Source: an uncultured Synergistaceae bacterium (GTDB taxonomy: Bacteria; Synergistota; Synergistia; Synergistales; Aminiphilaceae). From it: a stretch of 34,256 bases of DNA. Shown here piece after piece: positions 15,661 to 22,931 of the stretch (positions within the stretch are counted from its first letter, which is position 1; each line of letters opens with the position of its first letter). Where the stretch lies: positions 1 to 34,256 of the forward strand of contig CALMLW010000030.1 in NCBI GenBank assembly GCA_937868015.1, written 5' to 3'. The position numbers and the translations under genes are program-made. Under the pieces are notes generated by a model. The model had not been told where the DNA came from. It saw only the letters and a program-made list of their open reading frames with translations, and did not search any database.

Positions 15661-16848
15661 ATGGGGAAGCGGTGGCGTGATGTGATTTTGGGGGTTTTCC
15701 TGGGAGTGGCGCTGGCGGGAGGGGTGGTGGCGTACGCCGCCGATGTGGACCTGGGGCAGATCGTCCCCTTCCGGGCCCAGTCCCTTTGGCTGATCAAGCA
15801 AGCCCGGGCCATACTGGAGACTTACTATGTCGACGCCGAAGAACCGGTGTCGGAGGATGTGCTGGTGCGGGGGGCCCTGAGGGGCATGGTCTCCTCCCTG
15901 GGAGACCCGTACACCCGATTCACCGATCCAAGACAGCTCCACGAGGAAGAGATCGAGATGCAAGGGGAATACGGCGGGCTGGGGATCTACATCGGCCAGC
16001 GCGACGGGGCCACCCTGGTAATCAGCCCCATCGACGGCACTCCCGCCGACCGGGCGGGATTGAAACCCAAAGACATGATAGTCAAAATCGGCGACACCTA
16101 TATCCTGGATTGGGACCAGGAAAAGGTGGTGAGCCATCTTCGGGGAGAGCCGGGAACCAAGGTCACCATCTGGGTGCGTCGGGAAGGGGAAGACGAGCTC
16201 CTTCGCTTCGACCTCGTCCGGGAGATCATCAACATCAAGGCGGTGCGTTTTGAGATCCTCTCCAAAGACCTGGGATACATCAGGCTGAACCACTTCAACC
16301 AGAAGTGCGTGGCGGAGATGCGGGAGGCCCTGGAGAAACTCAAGGCCCAGAAGGCCCGGGGGCTCATCTTCGACCTGCGCAACAACCCCGGTGGATTGCT
16401 CGATGCGGCGGTGGATATCTCCGACATGTTCCTCGACAAGGGGATCATCGTGGGGATGAAGGGCCGGGTCCCCAAGGCCACGGATCAGATCTTCGCCACA
16501 GGGGGTACCCTCTGGGACAAACCCGTGGTGGTACTCATCAACGAAGGAAGCGCCAGCGCTTCGGAGATCGTCTCCGGGGCACTGAAAGACCATCGCCGGG
16601 CCGTGGTGATGGGGGCCAAGAGCTTCGGCAAGGGATCGGTGCAGACCCTTTTTCCCCTTCAGGACGGCTCAGGACTATATGTCACCATCGCCAAGTACCA
16701 TACTCCCTCGGGGTTTGTCATCGACCACGTGGGCCTTTCGCCGGACATCGTCGTGGAAGGGACCATGGATCGGGAGCTCAGCAAAGACCAGCAGCTTCGA
16801 GCGGCGGAAAAAGAGCTGCGGCGCATCCTGACGGTTCCTCGCCCCTAG
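15661..16848 (+). CDS. S41 carboxy-terminal processing protease (CtpA type)
   Basis: A 395-residue serine protease with an N-terminal membrane or signal segment (VILGVFLGVALAGGVVAYAA), an N-terminal helical part (ILETYYVDAEEPV, SSLGDPYTRF), a PDZ domain (about 95-175), and the catalytic core. The Ser/Lys dyad is Ser299 in GSASASEI and Lys324 in SFGKGSVQ, with supporting Gln328; the strand FDLRNNPGGLLDAAV is also conserved. It acts in the periplasm on C termini of envelope proteins, often wall hydrolases or their regulators. The 99-bp gap upstream is the largest inside the cluster but has no terminator. Genes for an EnvC-like protein, a Ctp protease and a YibQ-like deacetylase commonly sit together in Gram-negative genomes. 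Confidence 0.94.
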   Translation: MGKRWRDVILGVFLGVALAGGVVAYAADVDLGQIVPFRAQSLWLIKQARAILETYYVDAEEPVSEDVLVRGALRGMVSSLGDPYTRFTDPRQLHEEEIEMQGEYGGLGIYIGQRDGATLVISPIDGTPADRAGLKPKDMIVKIGDTYILDWDQEKVVSHLRGEPGTKVTIWVRREGEDELLRFDLVREIINIKAVRFEILSKDLGYIRLNHFNQKCVAEMREALEKLKAQKARGLIFDLRNNPGGLLDAAVDISDMFLDKGIIVGMKGRVPKATDQIFATGGTLWDKPVVVLINEGSASASEIVSGALKDHRRAVVMGAKSFGKGSVQTLFPLQDGSGLYVTIAKYHTPSGFVIDHVGLSPDIVVEGTMDRELSKDQQLRAAEKELRRILTVPRP

Positions 16849-16871
16849 GGGCCCTTTGGCAGGGGTGATTA

Positions 16872-17882
16872 ATGCGCGGGTATCTGAAAAAACGAAAAGA
16901 GCGACTTTATGCCTGGGCGGTGGTGATTTTTATCTTTTCCCTGGGGGGCACCCTTTTGGGCATGGCCCAGTGGCGTCGAGCCCATCTGGACCACTACGAC
17001 GACTGGGAGAAATCCATCCACGAAGCGGTGGAGATGGGGGAAGAAGAGACCCTCATCACCCTCATCGCCAGCGACGATCTGGGAGATCTTCTGTCGTCCC
17101 AGCGAGCGGGGTGGGTACTGGAGCCCTCTCTGCTGGAGGAGGGAAATAAGCACCTTTCCGGAGAGGTGCCTTACCGCTACGCCCGGGAGATATCCTGCGA
17201 CCTTCCCCGGGTGGCCATCGTGGTGGACGACGTGGGTTACAACGCCGCCATGGCCCGGAAGCTAGCTAAAATCCCCATACCCCTCACCTGGGCCATTATC
17301 CCCGGGCTGAAGGGCACCCGTCCTTGCAGCAAGGTGGCCGACGAGGCGAACATCCCCTACATGGTGCACATGCCCATGCAGGCCACGGGGGACAAAAAGG
17401 AGGGGCGTTGGTATGACCTTAGTTGGATCGTATCGGGGCAAAGCGAAGCGGCGGTGCAAAAGGCGGTGGCACGGGCCCTGGAAGAGCTCCCCGATGCCGT
17501 GGGCATGAACAACCACCGGGGATCCCTTTCCACCATGGACGAGGCCCTCATGGTGCCCTTCGTGAAGGCCCTGGGAGAAAGACGGCTGGGCTTTATCGAC
17601 AGCCGGACCATCCGGGGCTCCGTGGCCTACAAAACCGCCAGACATCACGGCGTCCCTGCGGCGTATAACAGCGTGTTTATCGATCACTATAACGACGAAA
17701 AATTCATGAAAGAACAACTGGATCGACTGGTGATGTTGGCCAAGCGCCACGGATGGGCGGTGGGCATCTGTCACATCCGGTCGGGGACCTTGAAGATGTT
17801 GGCCCAATTGGACGTGGCGCAATTTGGAGGGGTGCGTTTCGTCACCGTGCCGGAGCTATTCTCGTGCCTGGGTCGTCCGTAG
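16872..17882 (+). CDS. Divergent polysaccharide deacetylase (YibQ-like)
   Basis: A 336-residue protein with an N-terminal membrane anchor (YAWAVVIFIFSLGGTLLGMAQW), then about 100 residues of linker, then a deacetylase barrel beginning PRVAIVVDDVGYN. Family blocks are VDDVGYNAAMARKLAKIPIPLTWAIIPGLKGT, YMVHMPMQA, VGMNNHRGS, LGFIDSRTI and GICHIR. The Asp pair, the NNHRGS His and the C-terminal His match the divergent polysaccharide deacetylase family, which sits beside envC in many Gram-negative bacteria. The substrate is unproven; peptidoglycan or a wall polymer is likely from context. The ATG follows AGGGGTGA. Confidence 0.9.
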   Translation: MRGYLKKRKERLYAWAVVIFIFSLGGTLLGMAQWRRAHLDHYDDWEKSIHEAVEMGEEETLITLIASDDLGDLLSSQRAGWVLEPSLLEEGNKHLSGEVPYRYAREISCDLPRVAIVVDDVGYNAAMARKLAKIPIPLTWAIIPGLKGTRPCSKVADEANIPYMVHMPMQATGDKKEGRWYDLSWIVSGQSEAAVQKAVARALEELPDAVGMNNHRGSLSTMDEALMVPFVKALGERRLGFIDSRTIRGSVAYKTARHHGVPAAYNSVFIDHYNDEKFMKEQLDRLVMLAKRHGWAVGICHIRSGTLKMLAQLDVAQFGGVRFVTVPELFSCLGRP

Positions 17883-17919
17883 GGGATCGCAGGCTTGCCG
17901 TCATAAGGAGGAGACAAGC

Positions 17920-19206
17920 ATGAAGGGACGAGTGGAAGTCATCGTCGGATCCCAGTGGGGAGACGAAGGAAAGGGGCGAGTGGTGGACGCCCTGGCGGAT
18001 CGAGTGGAAGTGGTGGCCCGTTACCAAGGGGGGGCCAATGCCGGGCACACGGTCATCGTGGGATCGGAAAAATTCGTATTCCACCTTCTTCCCTCGGGGA
18101 TGCTCTACACCGGGAAGGTGTGCGTCATCGGGGGCGGTGTGGTGGTGGATCCGGAGCAGCTCCTGGCCGAACTGGCCGATCTGCAGGCCAAAGGGAGGGA
18201 TCGGGCCCGTCTGGTCATCTCCGGCACGGCCCATGTGGTGATGCCCTATCATAAGCTCCTGGACGAGGCGGAGGAAGGCCAGCGGAGCAGTGGCAAGAAA
18301 ATCGGCACCACCAAACGGGGCATTGGCCCATGCTACATGGATAAGATCAGCCGAGTGGGTATCCGCATGGAGGACTTGCTCCTCCCCGATGTTCTTCGAG
18401 ACAAGCTGACGTTCAACCTCGAGGGCAAAAACCGCCTGCTCACCCGGATGTACGACCGGCGTCCCCTGGCCTTCGACGAGATCTATGAAAAGGCCCTGGG
18501 ATGGGGAAAGTGCCTGGCCCCCTACGTGGGGGACGCATCCTTGGTGATCGCCGAAGCCTTGGACGAAGGCAAGGGGGTGCTGCTGGAGGGAGCCCAGGGC
18601 ACGCTTTTGGACGTGGACCACGGCACCTACCCCTTCGTCACCTCGTCAAACCCCGTGGCCTCGGGGGGGTGCACCGGTACGGGGATAGGACCTCGAAAGG
18701 TCGATAGGGTGATTGGCGTCACCAAGGCCTACTGTACCCGGGTGGGAGAGGGCCCCTTTCCCACGGAGGACCTGGGCCCGACGGGAAATTACCTCCGGGA
18801 AAAGGGAGGGGAGTTCGGTGCCACCACGGGGCGCCCCCGGCGCTGTGGCTGGATGGACATGGTGGCCCTGCGCTATGCGGTGCAAGTTAATGGCATGGAT
18901 GCCATCGCCCTCACCAAACTGGATGTCCTCACGGGAATGAAAGAAATACTGGTGGCGGAGTCGTACGAGATCGACGGGGTATCCACGGATCGCTTCTCCG
19001 GGGCGGCGCACCGCCTGGTCCAGGCCACTCCAGTGTATCGCGCCCTCCCCGGATGGCAGGAAGATCTTTCCTCCTGCCGCCGCTTCGACGAGCTCCCTCA
19101 GGCGGCCCAGAATTACGTCACCTACCTGGAGGAAGCCACAGGTATCCCCGTGGTGCTCATCGGAGTGGGTCCCGCCCGGGAAGCCACCATCCTGCGGGGG
19201 CTCTAG
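17920..19206 (+). CDS. purA: Adenylosuccinate synthetase
   Basis: A 428-residue cytosolic enzyme joining IMP and aspartate with GTP to form adenylosuccinate, the first committed step to AMP. It has GSQWGDEGKGR (10-20, catalytic Asp15), GGANAGHT (His43), GTTKRGIGPCYMDK, EGAQGTLLDVDHGTYPFVTSSNP, GEGPFPTE, GATTGRPRRCGW and ALTKLDVL. The last Lys of the usual GDEGKGK is Arg. The start is ATG 17920 with AAGGAGGAG seven bases upstream; a longer frame from 17824 overlaps the deacetylase and is rejected. It is probably transcribed with the envelope genes upstream, a metabolic passenger in the cluster. Confidence 0.97.
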   Translation: MKGRVEVIVGSQWGDEGKGRVVDALADRVEVVARYQGGANAGHTVIVGSEKFVFHLLPSGMLYTGKVCVIGGGVVVDPEQLLAELADLQAKGRDRARLVISGTAHVVMPYHKLLDEAEEGQRSSGKKIGTTKRGIGPCYMDKISRVGIRMEDLLLPDVLRDKLTFNLEGKNRLLTRMYDRRPLAFDEIYEKALGWGKCLAPYVGDASLVIAEALDEGKGVLLEGAQGTLLDVDHGTYPFVTSSNPVASGGCTGTGIGPRKVDRVIGVTKAYCTRVGEGPFPTEDLGPTGNYLREKGGEFGATTGRPRRCGWMDMVALRYAVQVNGMDAIALTKLDVLTGMKEILVAESYEIDGVSTDRFSGAAHRLVQATPVYRALPGWQEDLSSCRRFDELPQAAQNYVTYLEEATGIPVVLIGVGPAREATILRGL

Positions 19207-19242
19207 GGATCGATTGACCCCAGGGCCTCCGGGGGACCTCCC

Positions 19243-19722
19243 ATGGTGCTTGCCGATATCGACTTCTGCGCGCTAAAGGACGTGGATGCCCTGGAGGCCC
19301 TGGAACACCTCTCTTTTTCCCATCCCTGGGGTCGGGGGATTTTTGCCGCCGACCTGGGAAGGGATCGTCCTGGGGCGCTCTACCTGGGGGCCCGTCTCAA
19401 GGGGGAGTTCGTGGGATACGGGGCTTGTTCCTGGACGGGGGATCGGTTGCATATCCTCCGCTTGGCGGTGCACCCCGACGTCCGGCGCTTTGGCGTGGGG
19501 AGCCAGCTCCTGGTGGCCCTGGGGGAGATCGGCGCGGCGGTACCCTGTCGGAGGGCCTTTTTAGAGCTCCGGCGATCCAATGTGGCCGCCGCAACGCTCT
19601 ATGCCCACTTTGGGTTCGTCGAGGTGGGATTTAAAAAGAGATACTACAGCGATAACGGAGAGGACGCCCTCATTTTGGAAGCCCCCTTGCCCCTCCGAGA
19701 GGTCCCCCCGAAAATCCCTTAG
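19243..19722 (+). CDS. rimI: Ribosomal protein S18 alanine N-acetyltransferase RimI
   Basis: A 159-residue GNAT acetyltransferase. It has SFSHPWGRGIF near the N terminus, LHILRLAVHPDVRRFGVGSQLL (acetyl-CoA binding V-x-x-x-x-R-x-x-G-x-G), FLELRRSNVAAATLYAHFGF, and the RimI-specific tail VGFKKRYYSDNGEDALIL. It would acetylate the N terminus of S18; in many bacteria RimI sits with tRNA t6A genes, but here it follows purA. The ribosome site upstream of the ATG is weak, so coupling to purA 36 bases upstream is likely. It is the last gene of the long plus-strand run. Confidence 0.9.
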   Translation: MVLADIDFCALKDVDALEALEHLSFSHPWGRGIFAADLGRDRPGALYLGARLKGEFVGYGACSWTGDRLHILRLAVHPDVRRFGVGSQLLVALGEIGAAVPCRRAFLELRRSNVAAATLYAHFGFVEVGFKKRYYSDNGEDALILEAPLPLREVPPKIP

Positions 19723-20103
19723 GGCCTGAAAGAGGAGCGGGCGATTCGGGGGAAGGGCCTCGGAGGGCGAAGGCTTTCGGGATCTTTCGCGAGACGCGAA
19801 TCCCCAGATCGGCAATAAGTTTTCCACCGCTGGGGGGTGGGGTTTTCCCCATCCTCCTTTGTGCGCCGGGGGTTCCCCTGGCATGCCCACTCCCTCCCCA
19901 CTCCCTCCGATAGAACCGGCCATCTGCCGATGGTGGGCGTGTTTTAGACGGGGCCGGGGGCGGGAACGACGTCGCGACGGCGGTGGGAGAGGCTTTTGTT
20001 TATTGCCAAAGCGACGAATGTGCCCACGTCCTCGACGCCACACGGGGAAGAAGATGATAAAGTAGTTAATTTTTTTGTTTTGGAGTCCCCGTGGGGTCTG
20101 GAG
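19723..20103. other. Gene-free stretch between rimI and tRNA-Val
   Basis: No credible gene was found. It contains several inverted repeats without a strong T tract: GGGAT..CGCG-AGA-CGCG..ATCCC at about 19778-19804, TGGGG-TTTT-CCCCA near 19836-19849, and CACGGGGA / TCCCCGTG (20041-20048 with 20086-20093) enclosing a T-rich loop. One of these may end the rimI transcript, but none is a textbook terminator. Confidence 0.5.
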
Positions 20104-20132
20104 AAAAAAAATTCGCGGGAAAAACCCGCGAA
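20104..20132 (-). terminator. Rho-independent terminator after tRNA-Val
   Basis: On the minus strand TTCGCGGG, loop TTTTT and CCCGCGAA (20132-20112) form an 8-bp stem followed by eight Ts (20111-20104). It starts 14 bases past the CCA end of the tRNA. Confidence 0.92.
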
Positions 20133-20145
20133 CCCTTGCAATCTA

Positions 20146-20220
20146 TGGTGGGCGACACAGGGTTCGAACCTGTGACCTCTTCCGTGTGAGGGAAGCGTTC
20201 TTCCGCTGAACTAGTCGCCC
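20146..20220 (-). tRNA. tRNA-Val (anticodon CAC)
   Basis: A complete 75-nt cloverleaf. Acceptor GGGCGAC pairs with GTCGCCC, followed by discriminator A and an encoded CCA (20148-20146). The D arm contains TAGTTCAGCGGAAGAACG. The anticodon stem CTTCC/GGAAG encloses CTCACAC, giving anticodon CAC, which reads GTG. The T arm is CACAG-GTTCGAA-CCTGTG-like. It is a single-gene unit with its own promoter and terminator. Confidence 0.97.
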
Positions 20221-20232
20221 ACAACGGAAGGA

Positions 20233-20262
20233 ATTATACCCTCCCTCTCCGAGCCCCGTCAA
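20233..20262 (-). promoter_or_regulatory. Promoter of tRNA-Val
   Basis: On the minus strand TTGACG (20262-20257), an 18-base spacer and a perfect TATAAT (20238-20233) lie 12 bases ahead of the mature tRNA 5' end at 20220, as expected for a stable RNA promoter. Confidence 0.85.
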
Positions 20263-20686
20263 GCCCTATATCGCATATGACCTTCTCGGGCTGGAATCGG
20301 CCTTTCCGCGCCCTCGGCCCCTTGCCCGGACCTCCTAGTTTTTTTCTATTCAGGCCGCGCCCGCCCCTTCTCCCAGAGATTTCGGGCCCTATGATGGCAG
20401 GGGCAAGGGAAGAGCCTTGACGGCGAAGTGATAGAGGGAGTAGCATGGGATCGGTCTTTCCCCTCGTTCTCACGCCTGACATTTTTCGCAGGACAGAGTT
20501 GTGTCGGATGATATTTCCGGTGTCATGGCCTTCTAAAAGAGAAGATCGCCTCCTGGTGTGCCAGGGTAGGGGTGGAGGCGATCAAAAAGGGTCCGTACCC
20601 TAGGCAAGGGGGCCGGAAGGGAGTACGATGTCCGGGAGTAAGTTCCGGAGCCTTCCGGGCGGATAGAGGGCGACGGGGAGGGGGTC
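20263..20686. other. Long intergenic region upstream of the hypothetical gene and cstA
   Basis: No confident gene. A 52-codon plus-strand frame (ATG 20445, stop ending 20603) has GAGGGAG four bases upstream, but its product resembles nothing recognised and it runs through a perfect hairpin. A weak promoter-like pair TTGACG (20417) ... TAGCAT is present. The region probably carries the promoter and leader for the genes at 20687-22835. Confidence 0.45.
20544..20583. other. Nested perfect hairpin in the leader region before the cstA pair
   Basis: GATCGCCTCC (20544-20553) and GGAGGCGATC (20574-20583) form a perfect 10-bp stem. Inside it CCTGG-TGTG-CCAGG makes a second 5-bp hairpin that competes for two of the outer bases. 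On the plus strand only five As follow, so it is not a plus-strand terminator. It may be a leader element, a protein site, or a weak minus-strand terminator. No riboswitch class was recognised. Confidence 0.5.
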
Positions 20687-21157
20687 ATGAAAATCTCGCC
20701 GTGGGACGACGTGCCGGAGTACTGGGCTCATTGGGGATTTGAACCCTGGAGCCATGGCCACCTTCGAGGGGTCCGTAGGAAGGTGATCATGCGCAAGGGG
20801 GGGCTTTTGGGGGACGTGGCCCGCTACGCCGTGTGGGATCACATCCTCTGGGGACACCGGGGGAGGGAGAGCGCCGAAGAGATCCTCCGGGAGGCGAGTC
20901 CCTTGCCCGAGGTGATGACCCAGCGCTACGTGTTGGTGGGGGACGAAGAGGACCCTTTTCGGCTACGCTCTTTTTGGTGGGGGTTTCGGGGTTTCGTGGA
21001 AGTGCTGTGCTACCGCCCCAGAGGGCGGGGTCATCGGAAGTTTGCCGACCTCACGGGGCTGGTAGATGCGCTGGAAGGCTACGTAATCCGGCGAAAAGGG
21101 GAGGTGACGGGAACCAAAGGCGACGGGACGGAGAGCGACGGGGTCGGGGTGTCATGA
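20687..21157 (+). CDS. Hypothetical protein (156 aa) preceding cstA
   Basis: Not recognised. The protein is soluble with no signal peptide. It is rich in Trp, Arg and Gly (PEYWAHWGFEPWSHGHLRGVRRKVIMRKGGLLGDV), and its middle part contains VLVGDEEDPFRLRSFWWGFRGFVEVLCYRPRGRGHRKFADL. The last 20 residues are low complexity (KGDGTESDG...). A GGGGAGGGGG ribosome site precedes the ATG. It ends 25 bases before the cstA start, so the two are probably cotranscribed. It is not the DUF466 (YbdD/YjiX) partner found with CstA in enterobacteria, which is about 65 residues and Cys-containing. Codon pattern and ribosome site support a real gene; homologues beside cstA would settle it. Confidence 0.65.
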   Translation: MKISPWDDVPEYWAHWGFEPWSHGHLRGVRRKVIMRKGGLLGDVARYAVWDHILWGHRGRESAEEILREASPLPEVMTQRYVLVGDEEDPFRLRSFWWGFRGFVEVLCYRPRGRGHRKFADLTGLVDALEGYVIRRKGEVTGTKGDGTESDGVGVS

Positions 21158-21182
21158 TATTATTTTTAGGAGGTGCTTTCCT

Positions 21183-22835
21183 GTGCTGATGACGATGTTT
21201 ATCGTGACGGTGGTCTTTTTTCTGGCGGCCTACGTGCTCTATGGGCGCTTCCAGGTGAAGCTCTACGGCCTTGACGACAGCCGGAAAACCCCCGCCGAGG
21301 TCTATTTCGACGGCATAGACTACGTTCCTACCCATCCTGCGGTGCTTTTGGGGCATCACTTTTCCTCCATTGCCGGAGCGGGACCCATTGTGGGCCCCAT
21401 CACGGCGGCGTCCATGTTCGGGTGGCTCCCCGCCTACCTTTGGTGTCTCATAGGGTCGGCCTTCCTGGGAGGCGTGCACGACATGGGCTCCCTGGTGGCA
21501 TCCATCAGGCATAAAGGGCTCTCCGTGGGCGAGGTGGTGGAGCGCTGGATCGGCCATCGGGGTAAGAAACTTTTTCTGACTTTCACCTGGCTCGCCCTGA
21601 TACTGGTCGTGGCGGTCTTTCTCGAGCTGGCGGCGGGGACCTTCGCCAAAGATCCGGCGGTGGCGTTCTCCGGCACGCTGTACATGCTGCTGGCGATCAT
21701 CTTCGGCGTGCTGATCTACCGCAAGGGACTCTCTCTGCTCTGGTGCACCCTCATCATGCTCCCCATCGTCATCGGGGCGGTGTTCTACGGCAGCAGCTCC
21801 CCCTGGGTGGCCCAACTCTTCTCCTTCGGCTACGACGTGGCCACCAAGGAGGGGCAGGCGTCCCTGCTGGATCTCTGGCGCATTATTCTCATCGCGTACA
21901 TCTTCCTGGCGTCGGTGCTCCCTGTGTGGCTCCTTCTTCAGCCCCGGGACTATTTGGCCTCCTATCTGCTCTACTTCTCCGTGCTCATCGGCGCTGTGGG
22001 GATGATCTTCGGCAAGAGCTTCGAGCCCGTGCTCCCGGCCTTTATGGGATTTTCCAACGCCAAGGGGGAATTCATCTGGCCCCTCCTCTTCGTGGTCATC
22101 GCCTGCGGCGCAATCTCGGGATTCCACGCCCTGGTGGGAAGCGGCACCACGGCGAAGCAGCTCAAGAAAGAGAGCGACACCCTGCTGATCGGCTACGGCG
22201 GCATGCTCATCGAGGGCGTGGTGGCGGTCATCGCCCTGGGCACCATCATCATCGCGGGGCTCCCCGCCGACGGCAGCGCCGTGAACCCCATGGCGATCTA
22301 CGGGGCGGGCATTGGCAAGTTCGCGTCCCTTTTGGGCATCGACCTCAAAGTGGGGGCGTCTCTGGGCCTTCTGGCGCTGAACTCTTTTATCCTGACTTCC
22401 CTCGATACGGCCACCCGCCTGGCCCGCTACCAGTTCCAGGAGTTCTTTGACATGAAGGTGGATCGCTACACCGCCACGGCGGTGGGCGTGGCGGCGGCCC
22501 TCTTCCTGGTGTTCTTCCGGACCGGGGGCAAGGCCGCCTGGACCCTCATATGGCCCGTCTTCGGTGCTTCGAACCAGTTGGTGGCCGCTCTGACCTTGCT
22601 GGCGGTGGGGGTGTGGGTGAAACACGGCCTGGGCAAGAGCGCCACGTTCCTTCTGGCCCCCATGGCCTTCATGTTTGTCACCACCGTGGCGGCCTTGGTG
22701 CTCCTCATCAAGGCCAACCTGGGTAACCCCCTGCTGGCGGGCATTTCCGCCGTGCTCCTGGTGCTGGCGGTTTTGCTGGTCAAAGAGGGTTGGGTGGCGT
22801 TGCAGCGGAAGACGGGGGAACCTCTTAAAGGGTAA
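21183..22835 (+). CDS. cstA: CstA-family carbon starvation / peptide-pyruvate transporter
   Basis: A 550-residue polytopic membrane protein with about fourteen hydrophobic helices. Family blocks are YFDGIDYVPTHPAVLLGHHFSSIAGAGPIVGPI (21-60 region), FLGGVHDMGSLVASIRHKG, LQPRDYLASYLLYF, GFHALVGSGTTAKQL, LNSFILTSLDTATRLARYQFQE and WPVFGASNQLVAALTL. It is shorter than E. coli CstA (701) or BtsT and matches the compact form of anaerobic bacteria. Members take up peptides or pyruvate under starvation, which fits an amino-acid fermenter. The start is GTG 21183 with AGGAGGTG eight bases upstream; an ATG two codons later is the alternative. A strong terminator follows. Confidence 0.95.
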   Translation: MLMTMFIVTVVFFLAAYVLYGRFQVKLYGLDDSRKTPAEVYFDGIDYVPTHPAVLLGHHFSSIAGAGPIVGPITAASMFGWLPAYLWCLIGSAFLGGVHDMGSLVASIRHKGLSVGEVVERWIGHRGKKLFLTFTWLALILVVAVFLELAAGTFAKDPAVAFSGTLYMLLAIIFGVLIYRKGLSLLWCTLIMLPIVIGAVFYGSSSPWVAQLFSFGYDVATKEGQASLLDLWRIILIAYIFLASVLPVWLLLQPRDYLASYLLYFSVLIGAVGMIFGKSFEPVLPAFMGFSNAKGEFIWPLLFVVIACGAISGFHALVGSGTTAKQLKKESDTLLIGYGGMLIEGVVAVIALGTIIIAGLPADGSAVNPMAIYGAGIGKFASLLGIDLKVGASLGLLALNSFILTSLDTATRLARYQFQEFFDMKVDRYTATAVGVAAALFLVFFRTGGKAAWTLIWPVFGASNQLVAALTLLAVGVWVKHGLGKSATFLLAPMAFMFVTTVAALVLLIKANLGNPLLAGISAVLLVLAVLLVKEGWVALQRKTGEPLKG

Positions 22836-22857
22836 GTCCCCGAAGGAGGGCCGCCCG

Positions 22858-22920
22858 TAGAGCCCGAATCGCCCGGGATCGGACGGTGGTCCGCCCCCGG
22901 GCGATTCGGGCTCTATTTTT
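22858..22920 (+). terminator. Terminator after cstA with 20-bp stem and nested hairpin
   Basis: The arms 22858-22877 and 22896-22915 are perfectly complementary over 20 bp. The loop contains a second hairpin (CGGAC-GGTG-GTCCG, 22880-22893). TTTTT follows at 22916-22920. The stem is unusually long for a terminator. It also separates cstA from the convergent patB gene, but there is no T run on the minus strand. Confidence 0.8.
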
Positions 22921-22931
22921 AGGTATCTGGG

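Noticed and set aside
20445-20603. 52-codon plus-strand frame with GAGGGAG upstream
   Set aside because: No recognised family, it reads through a perfect hairpin, and its codon pattern is unlike the neighbouring genes. Kept only as a possibility in the intergenic entry.
21051-22625. 524-codon minus-strand open frame antisense to cstA
   Set aside because: Shadow of the CstA gene; composition is His, Glu and Gln rich as expected for the complement of a membrane-protein gene.
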